This document shows positions 36,401 through 45,659 of a DNA stretch of 64,000 nucleotides, piece after piece (within the stretch, counting starts at the first letter, position 1; every line of letters begins with the position of its first letter). A program made the translations under genes and the position numbers. Origin of the DNA: Botryococcus braunii (Eukaryota > Chlorophyta > Trebouxiophyceae); the NCBI GenBank assembly GCA_002005505.1, contig KV908611.1, forward strand, positions 66,861 through 130,860, given 5' to 3'. The notes beneath the pieces were generated by a model, which was given only the letters and a program-made list of their open reading frames with translations, had not been told where the DNA came from and did not search any database.

Positions 36401-36844
36401 TCTAGTTGTTTAATCAAACAAGGCCTTGCGCTCTAGATGGCCTAACACACTATTAGAGATTACGCTCGTGTGTTCACGACACAAATTAATGTCAGATATG
36501 GCTGGTACTGCTACTTACTGTATTGCTGATTCTGCTGTTTTAGCTGGCTGCAGGGGTGCTTTGTCTCAACTAACTCTGCGGTACAGATGATGATGTGCTT
36601 CAAACTGAACTTTCCTAAAGTATGGTTCCGCTCCAAACGGTCGTTGCTGATGCTTTTGCTGTTAGTTCCTGCGACAAACGGAATGTAATCAAGCCCCTCC
36701 TGAAGGGGTATACCCAGTCCTATATGCGGACAAAGCTGAACTGATTCGAAATACGGTACGTCTTTGTACAGTAAACACGGCAAATCTACGCAGAAGAGTC
36801 AGATTCGGAGAGCCCAGGCGATGACTAAGTCTACGCGCTAAAAC

Positions 36845-36862
36845 TCCCTGGACGGATCGCCA
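36845..36862 (-). promoter_or_regulatory. Primer-binding site of the PHD gypsy element
   Basis: Immediately after the 5' LTR, on the element strand, TGGCGATCCGTCCAGGGA starts with the TGG expected to pair with a tRNA CCA end. The complementary tRNA 3' end (..GGATCGCCA, discriminator G) would suit a tRNA-Arg; this is an inference. Bases 36,401-36,844 are the untranslated leader. Confidence 0.6.
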
Positions 36863-38198
36863 TACAGGGTTCCGTGCCCAACGGTACCCCCACAAAATTT
36901 TTCGGTTAGTTAGCGAGATTCAGTCGGGCTGCGGGGTTATAAATGTAGGTTCGAATCGATTGGTCGGATCGCCACCCAGGGATTACGGCCCTGAGACCTA
37001 GCTGTTACGGTGTGACAATTGATTTACGGTCCGGGGAAAGGCTCCGGATTGCGGATTCGGCTGGCCGGCTTGTTTCTGGTTGGCCGGACTATTTTAGTCG
37101 GTGAGGCGCGCGGCTACCTAGCTGTGCGGCTACGGTTGAGAGGACTTAAACAATTGCGTCTTTCACGGTTCTGTTATTACTAAAACTGTATTTGGCGAGC
37201 GTACATGGCCATTCAAGGATGTATCTATTCTTCCTTGGCTCGAGGGCTTGGGCCGATTGTTCCCTACGGCTTGGGTGCGTGGCACTGAACGTGCGGCTTG
37301 TTCTAGGTGCTGTTGCTTCACCTAAGTGTTGCTTATAACTGTATTTAATGTTCGGTCTCGTCTAAAGTGTTTGCACTTACTCGTACTCGATGGCGTCGTT
37401 GCGGATCCCCGCGTGGGTATTACGGCTCCTTGGCTTATGGTACTACGTTACTCGCACAAAGTTGTTGCTGGGGTGTTGCTCAATAATTTCGATATTCTTA
37501 CGTAAATGAGACAATCAGGCAGGTTTCACTGCAGGTATTGCTTTGGTGGGACTAACAACGATCATTCAATCAGGACTCATAACACACTATCGGGGCGCGG
37601 CCCGGACAGGAGGCAGATTTTGTGGCAAACCTTTTACAACCATACTTTCTGGAATCTCACTGTAACTGTGAGGGGGAGGCATCCCTCTTTATATACAACC
37701 GGCGCTTTCATGAGCGTACCGGCGTAGCTCTCACGCAGCTAACTTTTAGGAATAGACCTGAAACGGTCTTGATCGGCTTAGAATTGCCAAATCATCAATA
37801 TTTAGGTTCAGGTACATCCGTCGGCATCTATCGGTAGGTGCCTTTAAGTGCCGATCACTTCCATGGGGCGACACCACACAGCACCCACGAGAAGGTAAAT
37901 CTATTCAGTCTGAAGCCAATGTCTACTTCTGGCTGCAATCCCTAACACGGGACTTCCTGAGGGTCCTAATTGGCCTTGAAAGGGGCCAGAAATCAGGAGC
38001 CACAGGGCAAAAGGTCTTGCCCTTTTTCTAGGTCTTATTCCCCAATGGGATGAAGATGTACTATCACAATTTCCACTCGATTCCGAGCTGTCAAGTGTCT
38101 CTCTTTCGCCGGCATCATATTTCTACTGGTTTCGCATCATAAACACAACAATTATTGATTGTCCACTTGCAGTCACAGCCACACGCCATTTCACGACA
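36863..38198 (-). repeat. 5' LTR of the PHD gypsy element
   Basis: 1,336 bp, nearly identical to 29,485-30,819. It starts TGTCGTG at 38,198 on the element strand and ends CCCTGTA next to the primer-binding site. It should hold the element promoter, but I could not pick a convincing TATA box. Confidence 0.9.
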
Positions 38199-38202
38199 AG
38201 TG

Positions 38203-38310
38203 TCAGGGGTCCTAATAAAAAATCCCCTTGCTTATGCACGTACCAAAGGCCCTTATAGAAGAAGAAGAAGAAGAAGAAAAGAAAGAAGAAGAAAAGAAGA
38301 ATCTGTTTCG
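38203..38310. repeat. (GAA)n-rich spacer
   Basis: A short unique stretch followed by a gaagaagaagaa / aaagaaagaagaag run at about 38,258-38,305. It separates the gypsy 5' LTR from the tandem monomers of the next element. Confidence 0.7.
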
Positions 38311-38870
38311 TCACCCATAGTATTGATTTTATCTTTTTTTTCTCAGATTTGCCTTCGCCTGGCCAGTCTTTAAGCGGGGCTGGCAGCTTCGCCACTTTCA
38401 GCGTCCAGCCTTTGCGGAATTTCCAGTGTTTTTCAACACTTCATTCTCAGTTTGATACCACATCGTATTGGTTTTCCTGTTTTCTTCCTCAGATTTGCAC
38501 CAGCTCGGCCAGTCTTTCCGCAGGACTGGCAGCTTCGTAACTTTCTGGCGTCTGGCATCTGCGGAATTTCCCGTGTTCTTCCCCACTTCCTGTGTTTCTT
38601 AACACACAGTATTGGTTTTTTCTTTTTCTTTTTTGGCCCCTCAGATTTGCCTCCGCCGGCCCGTCGTTCACAGGGACTCACAGCTTCACCCCTCCCCAGC
38701 ATCCAGCACTTACGGAGATTCCAGTGTTTTACAACACTTACTCCTGTGTTTCTTCACACATCATCTTGGTTTTCCCTTTTCTTCTCCGCTTCGCCTCAGC
38801 CCAGCCAGTTTTTCAGAGGGACTGGGGGCTTCACCACTTTCCAGCATCCAGAACGGTCTTGGGGTTGGGT
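38310..38870 (+). repeat. 5' tandem monomers, about 150 bp, about 3.7 copies
   Basis: The landmark ctcagatttgcc..cgcc.gccagtctt recurs at about 38,341, 38,489, 38,640 and 38,787, and each copy contains ggcagcttc.ccactttccagc and ttccagtgtttt..aacact. Tandem 5' UTR monomers act as promoters in some non-LTR families (mouse L1, for example), so the same is possible here. The array ends just before the ATG at 38,889. Confidence 0.8.
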
Positions 38871-38888
38871 TGCCCAGCTGGTGATGCC

Positions 38889-39689
38889 ATGGCCAGCGTT
38901 CCTCTCTTTGACCCCACCTGCCCTTGGAAGGCATCATGCAAGTCTCGTAAGATCACTACGGGTGCTGGGCTCCTACGTCACTTGCAGAGGTTCCACAAGC
39001 TCGGCGATGCTGGGCGGGATGACTGGGTGTCGCAACTCAGATCCCCAGCAGAGTACAGGAAGCTTGAAGCCATCTTGCGAGCTACCTCCAGCTGGTTGTG
39101 CACCACTTGCTTCAAAACCCATTCCCTGGGAGTTCTTTCGTGCGCAACCAACCCAGACACCTGCCAGCGCTTGTGGAATCTGGAGGATGGCCTGGTTCCC
39201 CCTGATGTTAACCTTCTTCCTGGCCTTCCCCGCCCTGCACCGCCGCCGCAGGATACTTCAGAGCCCCAGGGCCGCCTCCATTCGCAACCCCGAGGACGAC
39301 CGCGTGCATCCGCCGCCGTTGCTGATCCTCCGCCCTCTGCTCCCCCGGCCCGTGTCCGCCGCCATCCCCTGACCCCTGCCCTTGTCCATCACGTTTTCAC
39401 CCTTGGTCACCATTCGTACCGCAGGGTCCCTAGGTCCGCATGGATACCTTGGGCTGCAGCATTGCGGTCCGCTCTCAAGGCTGTTGCGGACTCGGGCTGC
39501 GAGGCTGCCTGGGTTGAGCTGTTGATCCTTCCGATGTGCGTCCTGTCAGCTCGTCGCAGGCCTCGGGGTGAGGGAGTTGCGCAGCACGTCCGCCGTCGGG
39601 CCCGCGCATGGTTGGATGGGGATATTGATGGCCTAATTGATGAACTCTTGGCCACCGCGCCTGCAGCCACTGCCCACCCCGCCCATTAG
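38889..39689 (+). CDS. Zinc-finger N-terminal part of RLE non-LTR retrotransposon protein
   Basis: I choose ATG 38,889 (MASVPLFDPTCPWKASC...) because the open frame upstream is repeat sequence. Residues 11-36 fit a C2H2-type finger (C-x5-C ... H-x4-H in LLRHLQRFH), and a second Cys/His cluster follows (CTTC...H...C). Such N-terminal fingers bind target DNA in R2-like elements. A Pro/Arg-rich middle is followed by HHVFTLGHHSYRRVPRSAWIPW. The frame ends at a TAG (39,687), overlapping the RT frame, so one indel separates it from the next part. No similarity that would give a more specific name. Confidence 0.7.
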   Translation: MASVPLFDPTCPWKASCKSRKITTGAGLLRHLQRFHKLGDAGRDDWVSQLRSPAEYRKLEAILRATSSWLCTTCFKTHSLGVLSCATNPDTCQRLWNLEDGLVPPDVNLLPGLPRPAPPPQDTSEPQGRLHSQPRGRPRASAAVADPPPSAPPARVRRHPLTPALVHHVFTLGHHSYRRVPRSAWIPWAAALRSALKAVADSGCEAAWVELLILPMCVLSARRRPRGEGVAQHVRRRARAWLDGDIDGLIDELLATAPAATAHPAH

Positions 39690-42094
39690 ACGATGCGGCG
39701 CTTGCCGCTCGCGTCTTGCGCAAGGTTGCAGATGGCCATTTATCAGCGGCTGTTCGGATGTTGGAGCCTGCCACCATCGCCCCAGCCACGCCTGACACAT
39801 GTGCTGCATTGGCAGCGCTTCATCCTATCCGACCGCTTCCCGTTGGCGCCCCGCCTGCGCAGGCCCCTTACCGTGCCCAAGTGGAGGAAGTCTTGGCTGC
39901 CCTCAAAACCTTCCCACCTGGTACCGCTGGCGGGCGGGACGGCTTGACCCCATTACATATAAAACATGCCTTCTCTGTAGGTGGCTCAGACCTCTTATTG
40001 GACAGCCTCCTTGGCGTGGTCAATCGGGCCTTAGCTGGGGATGTTCCCCCTCCCTTGCGATCTTATTGGGCCAGCGCTCCCATCACCCCTCTCTTAAAGC
40101 CCAATGGGGGTATCCGGCCCATTGCAGTGGGGCTCACCCTGCGCCGTCTGGTTTCCAAGATAGCTGTTGCAGCCGTCTTGCCCGCTGTCAGTGAGTATTT
40201 GCAGCCACACCAAGTTGGGGTTGGAGTCCGAGGGGGTGCAGAAGGCCTCGTCCATGCCCTCAACCGCTTGGTGGCACACCAGCAAGATTCCCCCGACCTC
40301 GTCGTTGTCAGCTTGGACTTCCAAAATGCTTTCAATACGGTCGACCGCAACCGCATGCTTGGGGAAGTCGCCCTCCATTGCCCCAGCATCTGGCAGTATG
40401 TGGCGACGACGTACGGCTGCGCGGCCCATCAGTATGTTGGGCCCCATGTCGTGGACTCCACAACAGTGGTCCAGCAAGGGGACCCCCTCTCTCCGCTGCT
40501 TTTTGCGCTCACTGTCCAGCCACTCCTCCTTGACCTTCATCGGGAGTGTCCCGACGTACACCAAGGGTGGTATCTGGATGACGGCACGTTTGTTGGTCCC
40601 GTGCCCGCAGCGCAGCAGGCAGTCCAGTTGGTTGTTGACCGGGCCCCCGCATATGGCTTGAGCCTCAACCCTCACAAGTGCTGTGTGTGGTCGCCGCGCC
40701 CGAACCCTCAGCATTTGGATGGGTTCCCTCTGGGCTTCGTCAATGAAACTCGTGCTGGTTTGATAGTGTTGGGGGCAGCGGTCACCGTGTCAGTCGAGTA
40801 CGCGGCTTCCGTAGCCCAAGCGCACGTTGATGCCGTGGCAGCCTCGCTCCAGCGTTTGCCGATTCTCCGCCACCCCCAAGCCGAGCTTCTCTTGCTTCGC
40901 AGTTGCCTTGGGACCTGCAAGGTGGTTTTCACAGCCCGGACCATGCCGCCAGCTGCAGCTGCGCAAGCTTTGGTGACCTTTGATATGCTCCAAACCCAGG
41001 TCCTCCAATCCATTGTCACAGCTGGTGGTGGTGGTTTTGGCCCTTTGCAGCAAACCTTGGCTGGCTTGCCTATTGCCCAGGGGGGTCTAGGGGTCACTAA
41101 GGCCACTTCCCTTCTGCCTTGTGCCTATCTCGCCTCCGTCACGCAGACAGCCCCCCTCCAGGACCGCCTTCTGGGGACATCCACTGCCCCTCTTGTCCCC
41201 GCTGCCCTCGCTGCCAAGGCTGACTACTGCGCCCTTGTTCCTGATTTCGATGCGGCGCTCTTCGAGGATCCGGATTTTGTCCGCAGCAAAGTGCAAGCCC
41301 GGCTGTCCAAACCCTTGTCTCACCGCGCATACCAGGAGGTTCTTGATGACCCTGCTCGCTCGGATCGCGACCGTGCTGTGCTCCAATCTCTTACACAGCC
41401 GGGAGCGTCTGATTGGCTGCTGGCTCTCCCAGTTCCCCATTTGCAGCAAACCATGCCCCCAGAGTCGTTCCGCTGCCGCCTTCAATACCAGCTCTTGATC
41501 CCCATTTTCCACCCTGGCTCCCAATGCCCGTGCTGCTTGAGGGAGTTGGATGTCTGGGGCGACCACGCGGTCCACTGCACCTCAGGGGGGGATGTTGCCA
41601 TTGTCGGCCGACATTACTCCGTTCGTAACGGCCTGGACGCTGTCCTTACCTCAGCTCGTCAGCGGGTCACCCGGGAACCCGCCTTTCCCACCCCTGTCCC
41701 TGGCCAGGAGCGCCGTCGCGCAGACCTCCGCCTCCATGCGTGGGAGGAGGGGCGTGACCTTTATATCGACATCGTTGGCTCTTCCCCACTCACAGTTGCC
41801 AACTTGCTGCACTTCGTGCCGGGTGGGGCCGCCGCGCGCGCTGCCCAAGACAAGCAGACCCGCTATGCTGTCTTGTTGTCGCGTCAGCAGCCGCCTGTGG
41901 CTTTCCAAGCCTTCGCTTTTGAAACATTGGGAGGGTTGCATGCTGATGCGCTGGCCTTGTTGCAGAGGCTCCAGGGGCTTTTGAACCAAGCCATCATTGC
42001 TCAAGAAGATGTGGAGGGATATTTTGTCATTCGTCGGGTCAGTTTCATCATTGCGGCGGCTGTGGGTCGCCAGCTGGCCGCTCGCCGGGTGTGA
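39690..42094 (+). CDS. Reverse transcriptase with C-terminal CCHC and restriction-like endonuclease
   Basis: The frame is open from before 39,690 and enters as LDDAALAARVLRKVADGHLS; numbering below counts from 39,716. The finger motif PPGTAGGRDGL is at 67-77. RT motif A LDFQNAF has D201. Motif B QGDPLSP is at 254-260. Motif C is WYLDDG (YLDD, 286-289), an unusual Leu where most LINEs have YADD. A CCHC motif follows (CPCC 604-607, H617, C621). The PD-(D/E)XK-like endonuclease has RAD at 668-670, D685 in YIDIVG and K713. The stop is TGA at 42,092. No ATG near the start is needed if the frame is joined to the upstream part by a frameshift. Function: target-primed reverse transcription. Confidence 0.85.
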
Positions 42095-42173
42095 CTCATA
42101 GCTTGACACATTGGGGGTTTGGGTCCCTGAACATTGGGCTGGTCTTTTTTACTCCACTCTTGTAAAGGAAGAA

Positions 42174-42901
42174 TGTTATAATAGTGACAGAACATTTTGG
42201 TGCCTTTCCCTCAGAAGAGTAATAGTGGCCAGATCATCGTCAATTACCAGAGAGAGCAGTTAGTAGAATGAGTAATCAGTGGCAGAACCCAGGAGTTCTG
42301 CCAGAACCAATCTAGACCAATTGCACGTTAATAAGAAAGGATTAGATAATCGGACACGGTTTGCTCGAAAGGCTATATGCTCCTGGCTCGAAGGATTGAG
42401 GCACTTGATTGGGACATCAAAAGCACTTCGGGTGTTTGCTACTTTACTGTTGCCAGTCAAGTCTCCTCACTCACAGACGACACTGCTTGTTTCTCTACGC
42501 ACAACAAGAGTGTCGCCGGGCTTAACACCCTCGTGCCAGGACATGCAGGTAAACTGCTGTCAAGACATCATATGAACATGAACAATGGTTTAGGAAGGGT
42601 CTAGATAAGGTACAATAGAAAGATGTAATTGCTTAGCTCATCGGACATTGGTAATGCAGGCTATCAGTAACGTTGTTGATAGGATAGTTCGAGTTGCCGA
42701 GTGACGAGAGAGAGCAATAAACATTGTAACACTTGATTGGGACATCAAAAGCACTTCGGGTGTTTGCTACTTTACTGTTGCCAGTCAAGTCTCCTCACTC
42801 ACAGACGACACTGCTTGTTTCTCTACGCACAACAAGAGTGTCGCCGGGCTTAACACCCTCGTGCCGGGACATGCAGGGAACATTACGCCCAGAATTGTAC
42901 A
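42174..42901 (+). repeat. 5' LTR of copia
   Basis: 728 bp, TG...CA. It contains an internal 148-bp direct duplication (42,402-42,549 and 42,730-42,877) and a polyadenylation-like aataaa at 42,716-42,721. It differs from the 3' LTR at about two sites. Confidence 0.95.
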
Positions 42902-42916
42902 GGTTATGGGCCCACC
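42902..42916 (+). promoter_or_regulatory. Primer-binding site: initiator-Met half-tRNA type
   Basis: ggttatgggcccacc follows the LTR directly. It does not pair with a tRNA 3' end (no TGG start). It is complementary to the anticodon stem-loop of plant initiator Met tRNA (ggtgggcccataacc). Priming by an internally cleaved initiator tRNA is known for Drosophila copia and yeast Ty5; the use here is inferred from the match. Confidence 0.85.
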
Positions 42917-42959
42917 AAACTCTTGAGCTGGGCAACTGAAAGCATGTTCCGAGCCGACG

Positions 42960-43484
42960 ATGGGACGAACGAAGCAGAGCGGAAGGATGGCGACCGGCGG
43001 TAAAAGACCTTTTATTCCCCCACCTCCTTCACCACCGACATATGATAGCCTGAGGCGAGCTGGAGGAGATACGGGACCGAGAACACCAGAAGAACGAGCA
43101 TTTATAGTGAAGGATTTTGTCAGCCGCGCGTACGGACTGGGCAAACTCGAACAGCCTCTGTGGTTCAGACGACGATTCTCTGTTTACCCAGCATACAAAG
43201 TAACTGCGTGGGAGTGTTCATTCATCAACGCGGACCCAGGCTTCGTCACGCGAGCATTATTTGAACGACATCTACAACAGCTCGGAGGACCCAACAGACC
43301 CGAGTACTGGGAAGAAAGGGCAGCCTACACAGCAGTGGAGTGTGCTCTCGCTACTCTTGACGAGGACTTCCTACTTTCCCTTCTGGGCAGCAGAAAAGGA
43401 TTCAGCCCAGAGGAGTGGTGCACGGACACAGACGACGGAGACGACGACAGGGACGCGCAGCTGTCAGAACCTAACGCAGACTGA
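42960..43484 (+). CDS. Extra ORF before gag in copia, 174 aa, unknown function
   Basis: It opens at ATG 42,960 (MGRTKQSGRMATGG...), 58 nt after the LTR, and ends at TGA 43,482-43,484, only 11 nt before the gag ATG and in a different frame. It has a basic, Pro-rich start, a central folded-looking part (FVSRAYGLGKLEQPLWFRRR, ...RALFERHLQQLGG) and a strongly acidic tail (DTDDGDDDRDAQ). No known domain, zinc finger or membrane segment was recognised. Standard copia elements have no ORF here. Its position means gag translation would need leaky scanning, reinitiation or splicing. Confidence 0.6.
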   Translation: MGRTKQSGRMATGGKRPFIPPPPSPPTYDSLRRAGGDTGPRTPEERAFIVKDFVSRAYGLGKLEQPLWFRRRFSVYPAYKVTAWECSFINADPGFVTRALFERHLQQLGGPNRPEYWEERAAYTAVECALATLDEDFLLSLLGSRKGFSPEEWCTDTDDGDDDRDAQLSEPNAD

Positions 43485-43495
43485 GGGACATCAGC

Positions 43496-44263
43496 ATGGC
43501 GAGAAAGAGATCCAAATCAAGGGAGCCATCCGAGGAGGAGCCCACAACAGAGGAAGCATCTACATCGTCTCCCACACGACAGCCGTGTACACCCAGCACA
43601 TCAAAGGGCGAGGGAGATGTACTTCCCAAGGTCATTGCCACCCAAGTCAAAGTACATATTAAACTGGATCGTCATGGCACAAATTTTGTGGTATGGGACA
43701 ATGCCTTCACTGCTGCCAATAGTGCCAAGGGTTCTTTTCCTGCCATTCAGTCAGCCATGTCTGGAACTATCCATAATGCAGCTGCAATGCTTCTGTTGTA
43801 TGAGTCAGTTCCAGAGGAATGGTTAGGGGAAGTGTCAAGTAAGCCGTCAGCATATGATGCATATCTGTTTATTTGCAAGAAATTTGTTGGTGGTTACAAC
43901 ACTCAAGCCAACGCAGACTGGCTGAAGGAAATGTCAAAAGGGATGAGGCGTGGAGAAACAATCTCTCAGTATGTGTCCAGAATGATAAATCTCAAAAGCT
44001 GCTTGAAACGCAACGGACATGACCTCCTGGATGGTCATGTGGCCTCCCAGATCGTGCAGGGACTGCCAGCAGCAGCTAATCCTCCTGGTCTACTGCCCAC
44101 TGCAGTAGCTTACCCCTTGGATGAACTGGCAGCTCTCATTTCCACCACTGCAGAAGCTGCTGGCTACAACGATGATGGAGAACAGCCTGCCATGGTGATG
44201 CAAGCAATGCCTGCTCAAAGAGAGACTGCTCCTGCCTCTTCCACTAGCGGGGCCAATCCCTCC
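43496..44263 (+). CDS. Copia gag (5' part of gag-pol, split by insertion)
   Basis: ATG 43,496 (MARKRSKSREPSEEE...). A Ser/Thr/Glu-rich N-terminus is followed by a copia-type gag region: KVHIKLDRHGTNFVVWD, an AMLLLYESVPEEW block, KFVGGYN...ADWLKEMSKGMRRGETISQYVSRM and a Leu/Ala-rich end. The frame reaches the nested gypsy after a TCC codon at 44,261-44,263 and would run a few codons into the gypsy LTR. It resumes in the same frame at 50,300, where the gag zinc knuckle lies. Confidence 0.9.
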
Positions 44264-44524
44264 TGTAGCATTTCCTAGGGTATAATGCTCTAGTAGGGTC
44301 CTTGGCATAGTGCATGACTTGCCTTGTGATCTAGTTCGCAGTACAACCTCGCTCAGGTACTTCGCTCGGTTGCCCGATCACGCGTCTGTGGCAGTACGAT
44401 ATAATTCAATCCACCCTGGGTTTAAGAGTACGCTTGCGAATCAATCATGTAACACTCTTTTGTTGCACACCACGAACGTCTCACTGTCTCCTTCTAAACC
44501 TCTTCCGCTAAGCTATAGTCTACA
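44264..44524 (+). repeat. 5' LTR of nested gypsy
   Basis: 261 bp, TGTAGCATTTCC...GTCTACA, identical to 50,034-50,294. A tataatg box-like sequence lies at about 44,281. Confidence 0.95.
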
Positions 44525-44525
44525 G

Positions 44526-44543
44526 TGGTATCGGCGACAAGGA
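44526..44543 (+). promoter_or_regulatory. Primer-binding site of nested gypsy
   Basis: TGGTATCGGCGACAAGGA begins one base after the LTR. The first seven bases match the initiator Met tRNA 3' complement (TGGTATC) and then diverge, so another tRNA may be the primer. Confidence 0.7.
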
Positions 44544-44589
44544 TTAGTTCCTTGTCGTTCGTTCGTGGTGCGTTTCTTTCGTGATTGTG

Positions 44590-45616
44590 ATGTCTCGGCA
44601 TCCTTGTTCGAGTTCGAGGGTCCGTGCACCGAGTCCTGGCATCGCAGAGCCAGATCCATCCATAGATCTTCTTGCTTATGTATATGTAGATCGTTCATGG
44701 GTAGATCTTCGTTGTATGCTTAGGCGTGTGGTAGATATCGGTGCCCTGCTCGAAGGAGCCGTTGCATTAGGATCTAGTGTTCCGTCGCATTCCCCTCCAG
44801 TTGATACCGCTCAGAGCATTTCAAAGGGACTTGAGATGTTAATTCAGTGCTCTCTCGCGCAACCTGCATCTGTGGTCGTGCCGCAGCCCATACCAACGGC
44901 GATTCCGGCATCGGCTACAGCCTCGTCAGGTTCAGGGAAGCCCTCGCTCAAGTTGCCATACCCATCTGTATTCGAGGGAGATCCTATGAAGTTGGATCCA
45001 TGGCTTATGCAGACTGAAATGTGTTTGGGGACCTACGATGTAGGCTTGGCATCCGCTCGGTGGAGGTGGCTACGACGTTCTAGCGTTGGATTGGTGGACT
45101 GGGCAGTTTAAGTTAATTGCTTCAGGGAGTCTTGCTGCTTATGGGACGTGGGAAGCTTTTGTGACTGCACTTACTGCTGCTTTTAGGCCTGTAGAGCTGC
45201 ATAAGAGGCATTTAGAGCAGTTGCTGAGTCTCTCACAGGGAAAGACTGACATGCGAAGCTATATTGCAACATTTAATGCATTGAGGTCAAAGGTTCCAAA
45301 GGCATTTGCAGAAGAGACTTTGTGTCACTTATTTTTGGCTGGCTGCAGGGCTGATCTTCAGAAAAGCATCTCCCTACAGTATCCCCAGACCTTGGAAGAC
45401 TACTTCAAGCATGCTGTGACAATATCAGACCTCCCAGGACCGTCTAAGCCTGTGAACCCTGCTCCAAAGTTCTCCCCTGACTCCAAGTCACCAGGCCCGA
45501 CAAAAACTTCTGCGCAGCCCTGCGCACATTGTGGCAAGTCAGGACACGCAGCAGAGCGTTGCTGGAAATTGCATCCAGAGCTCAGACAACCCAAGCGCAA
45601 GTCAAGTACTACTTGA
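44590..45616 (+). pseudogene. Gag of nested gypsy (frameshifted)
   Basis: The first frame runs from ATG 44,590 to 45,111 and includes LKLPYPSVFEGDPMKLDPWLMQ, the start of a gypsy gag fold. A frameshift near 45,050-45,085 moves the rest (LDWWTGQFKLIASG...FRPVELHKRHLEQLLSLSQG...) to a second frame ending at 45,616. A CCHC zinc knuckle (CAHCGKSGHAAERC) is near 45,520-45,560. The product would bind RNA and form the particle; as written it is broken. Confidence 0.8.
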
Positions 45617-45659
45617 TTTGTTGGTCTTCTTTGGTAAAACAGCAGTGTGAGTCCTGTTT

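Larger units (their letters stand above)
29473..38198 (-). mobile_element. Gypsy-order LTR retrotransposon with methyltransferase-like domain and PHD finger
   Basis: Minus-strand element of about 8.7 kb. Its LTRs (29,485-30,819 and 36,863-38,198) differ by about five substitutions and one 1-bp indel by eye, so insertion is recent. If the left end is taken at 29,473 (tgtagcgtg), a 4-bp target duplication agtg (29,469-29,472 and 38,199-38,202) appears and the ends become TG...CA. The protein order is gag, protease, Dam-like domain, RT, RNase H, PHD finger and a truncated integrase C-terminus. It is non-autonomous because the integrase catalytic core is missing. Confidence 0.85.
38310..42165 (+). 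mobile_element. RLE-type non-LTR retrotransposon
   Basis: It has 5' tandem monomers, a zinc-finger N-terminal ORF, RT, a CCHC motif and a C-terminal restriction-like endonuclease. This is the architecture of R2/R4/CRE-group non-LTR elements, as opposed to APE-type LINEs. The two coding parts are one frameshift apart. The 3' end is ill-defined: it lies between the stop at 42,094 and the copia insertion at 42,174, where the sequence is cttgtaaaggaagaa. No LTRs and no clear target duplication were found. Confidence 0.75.
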
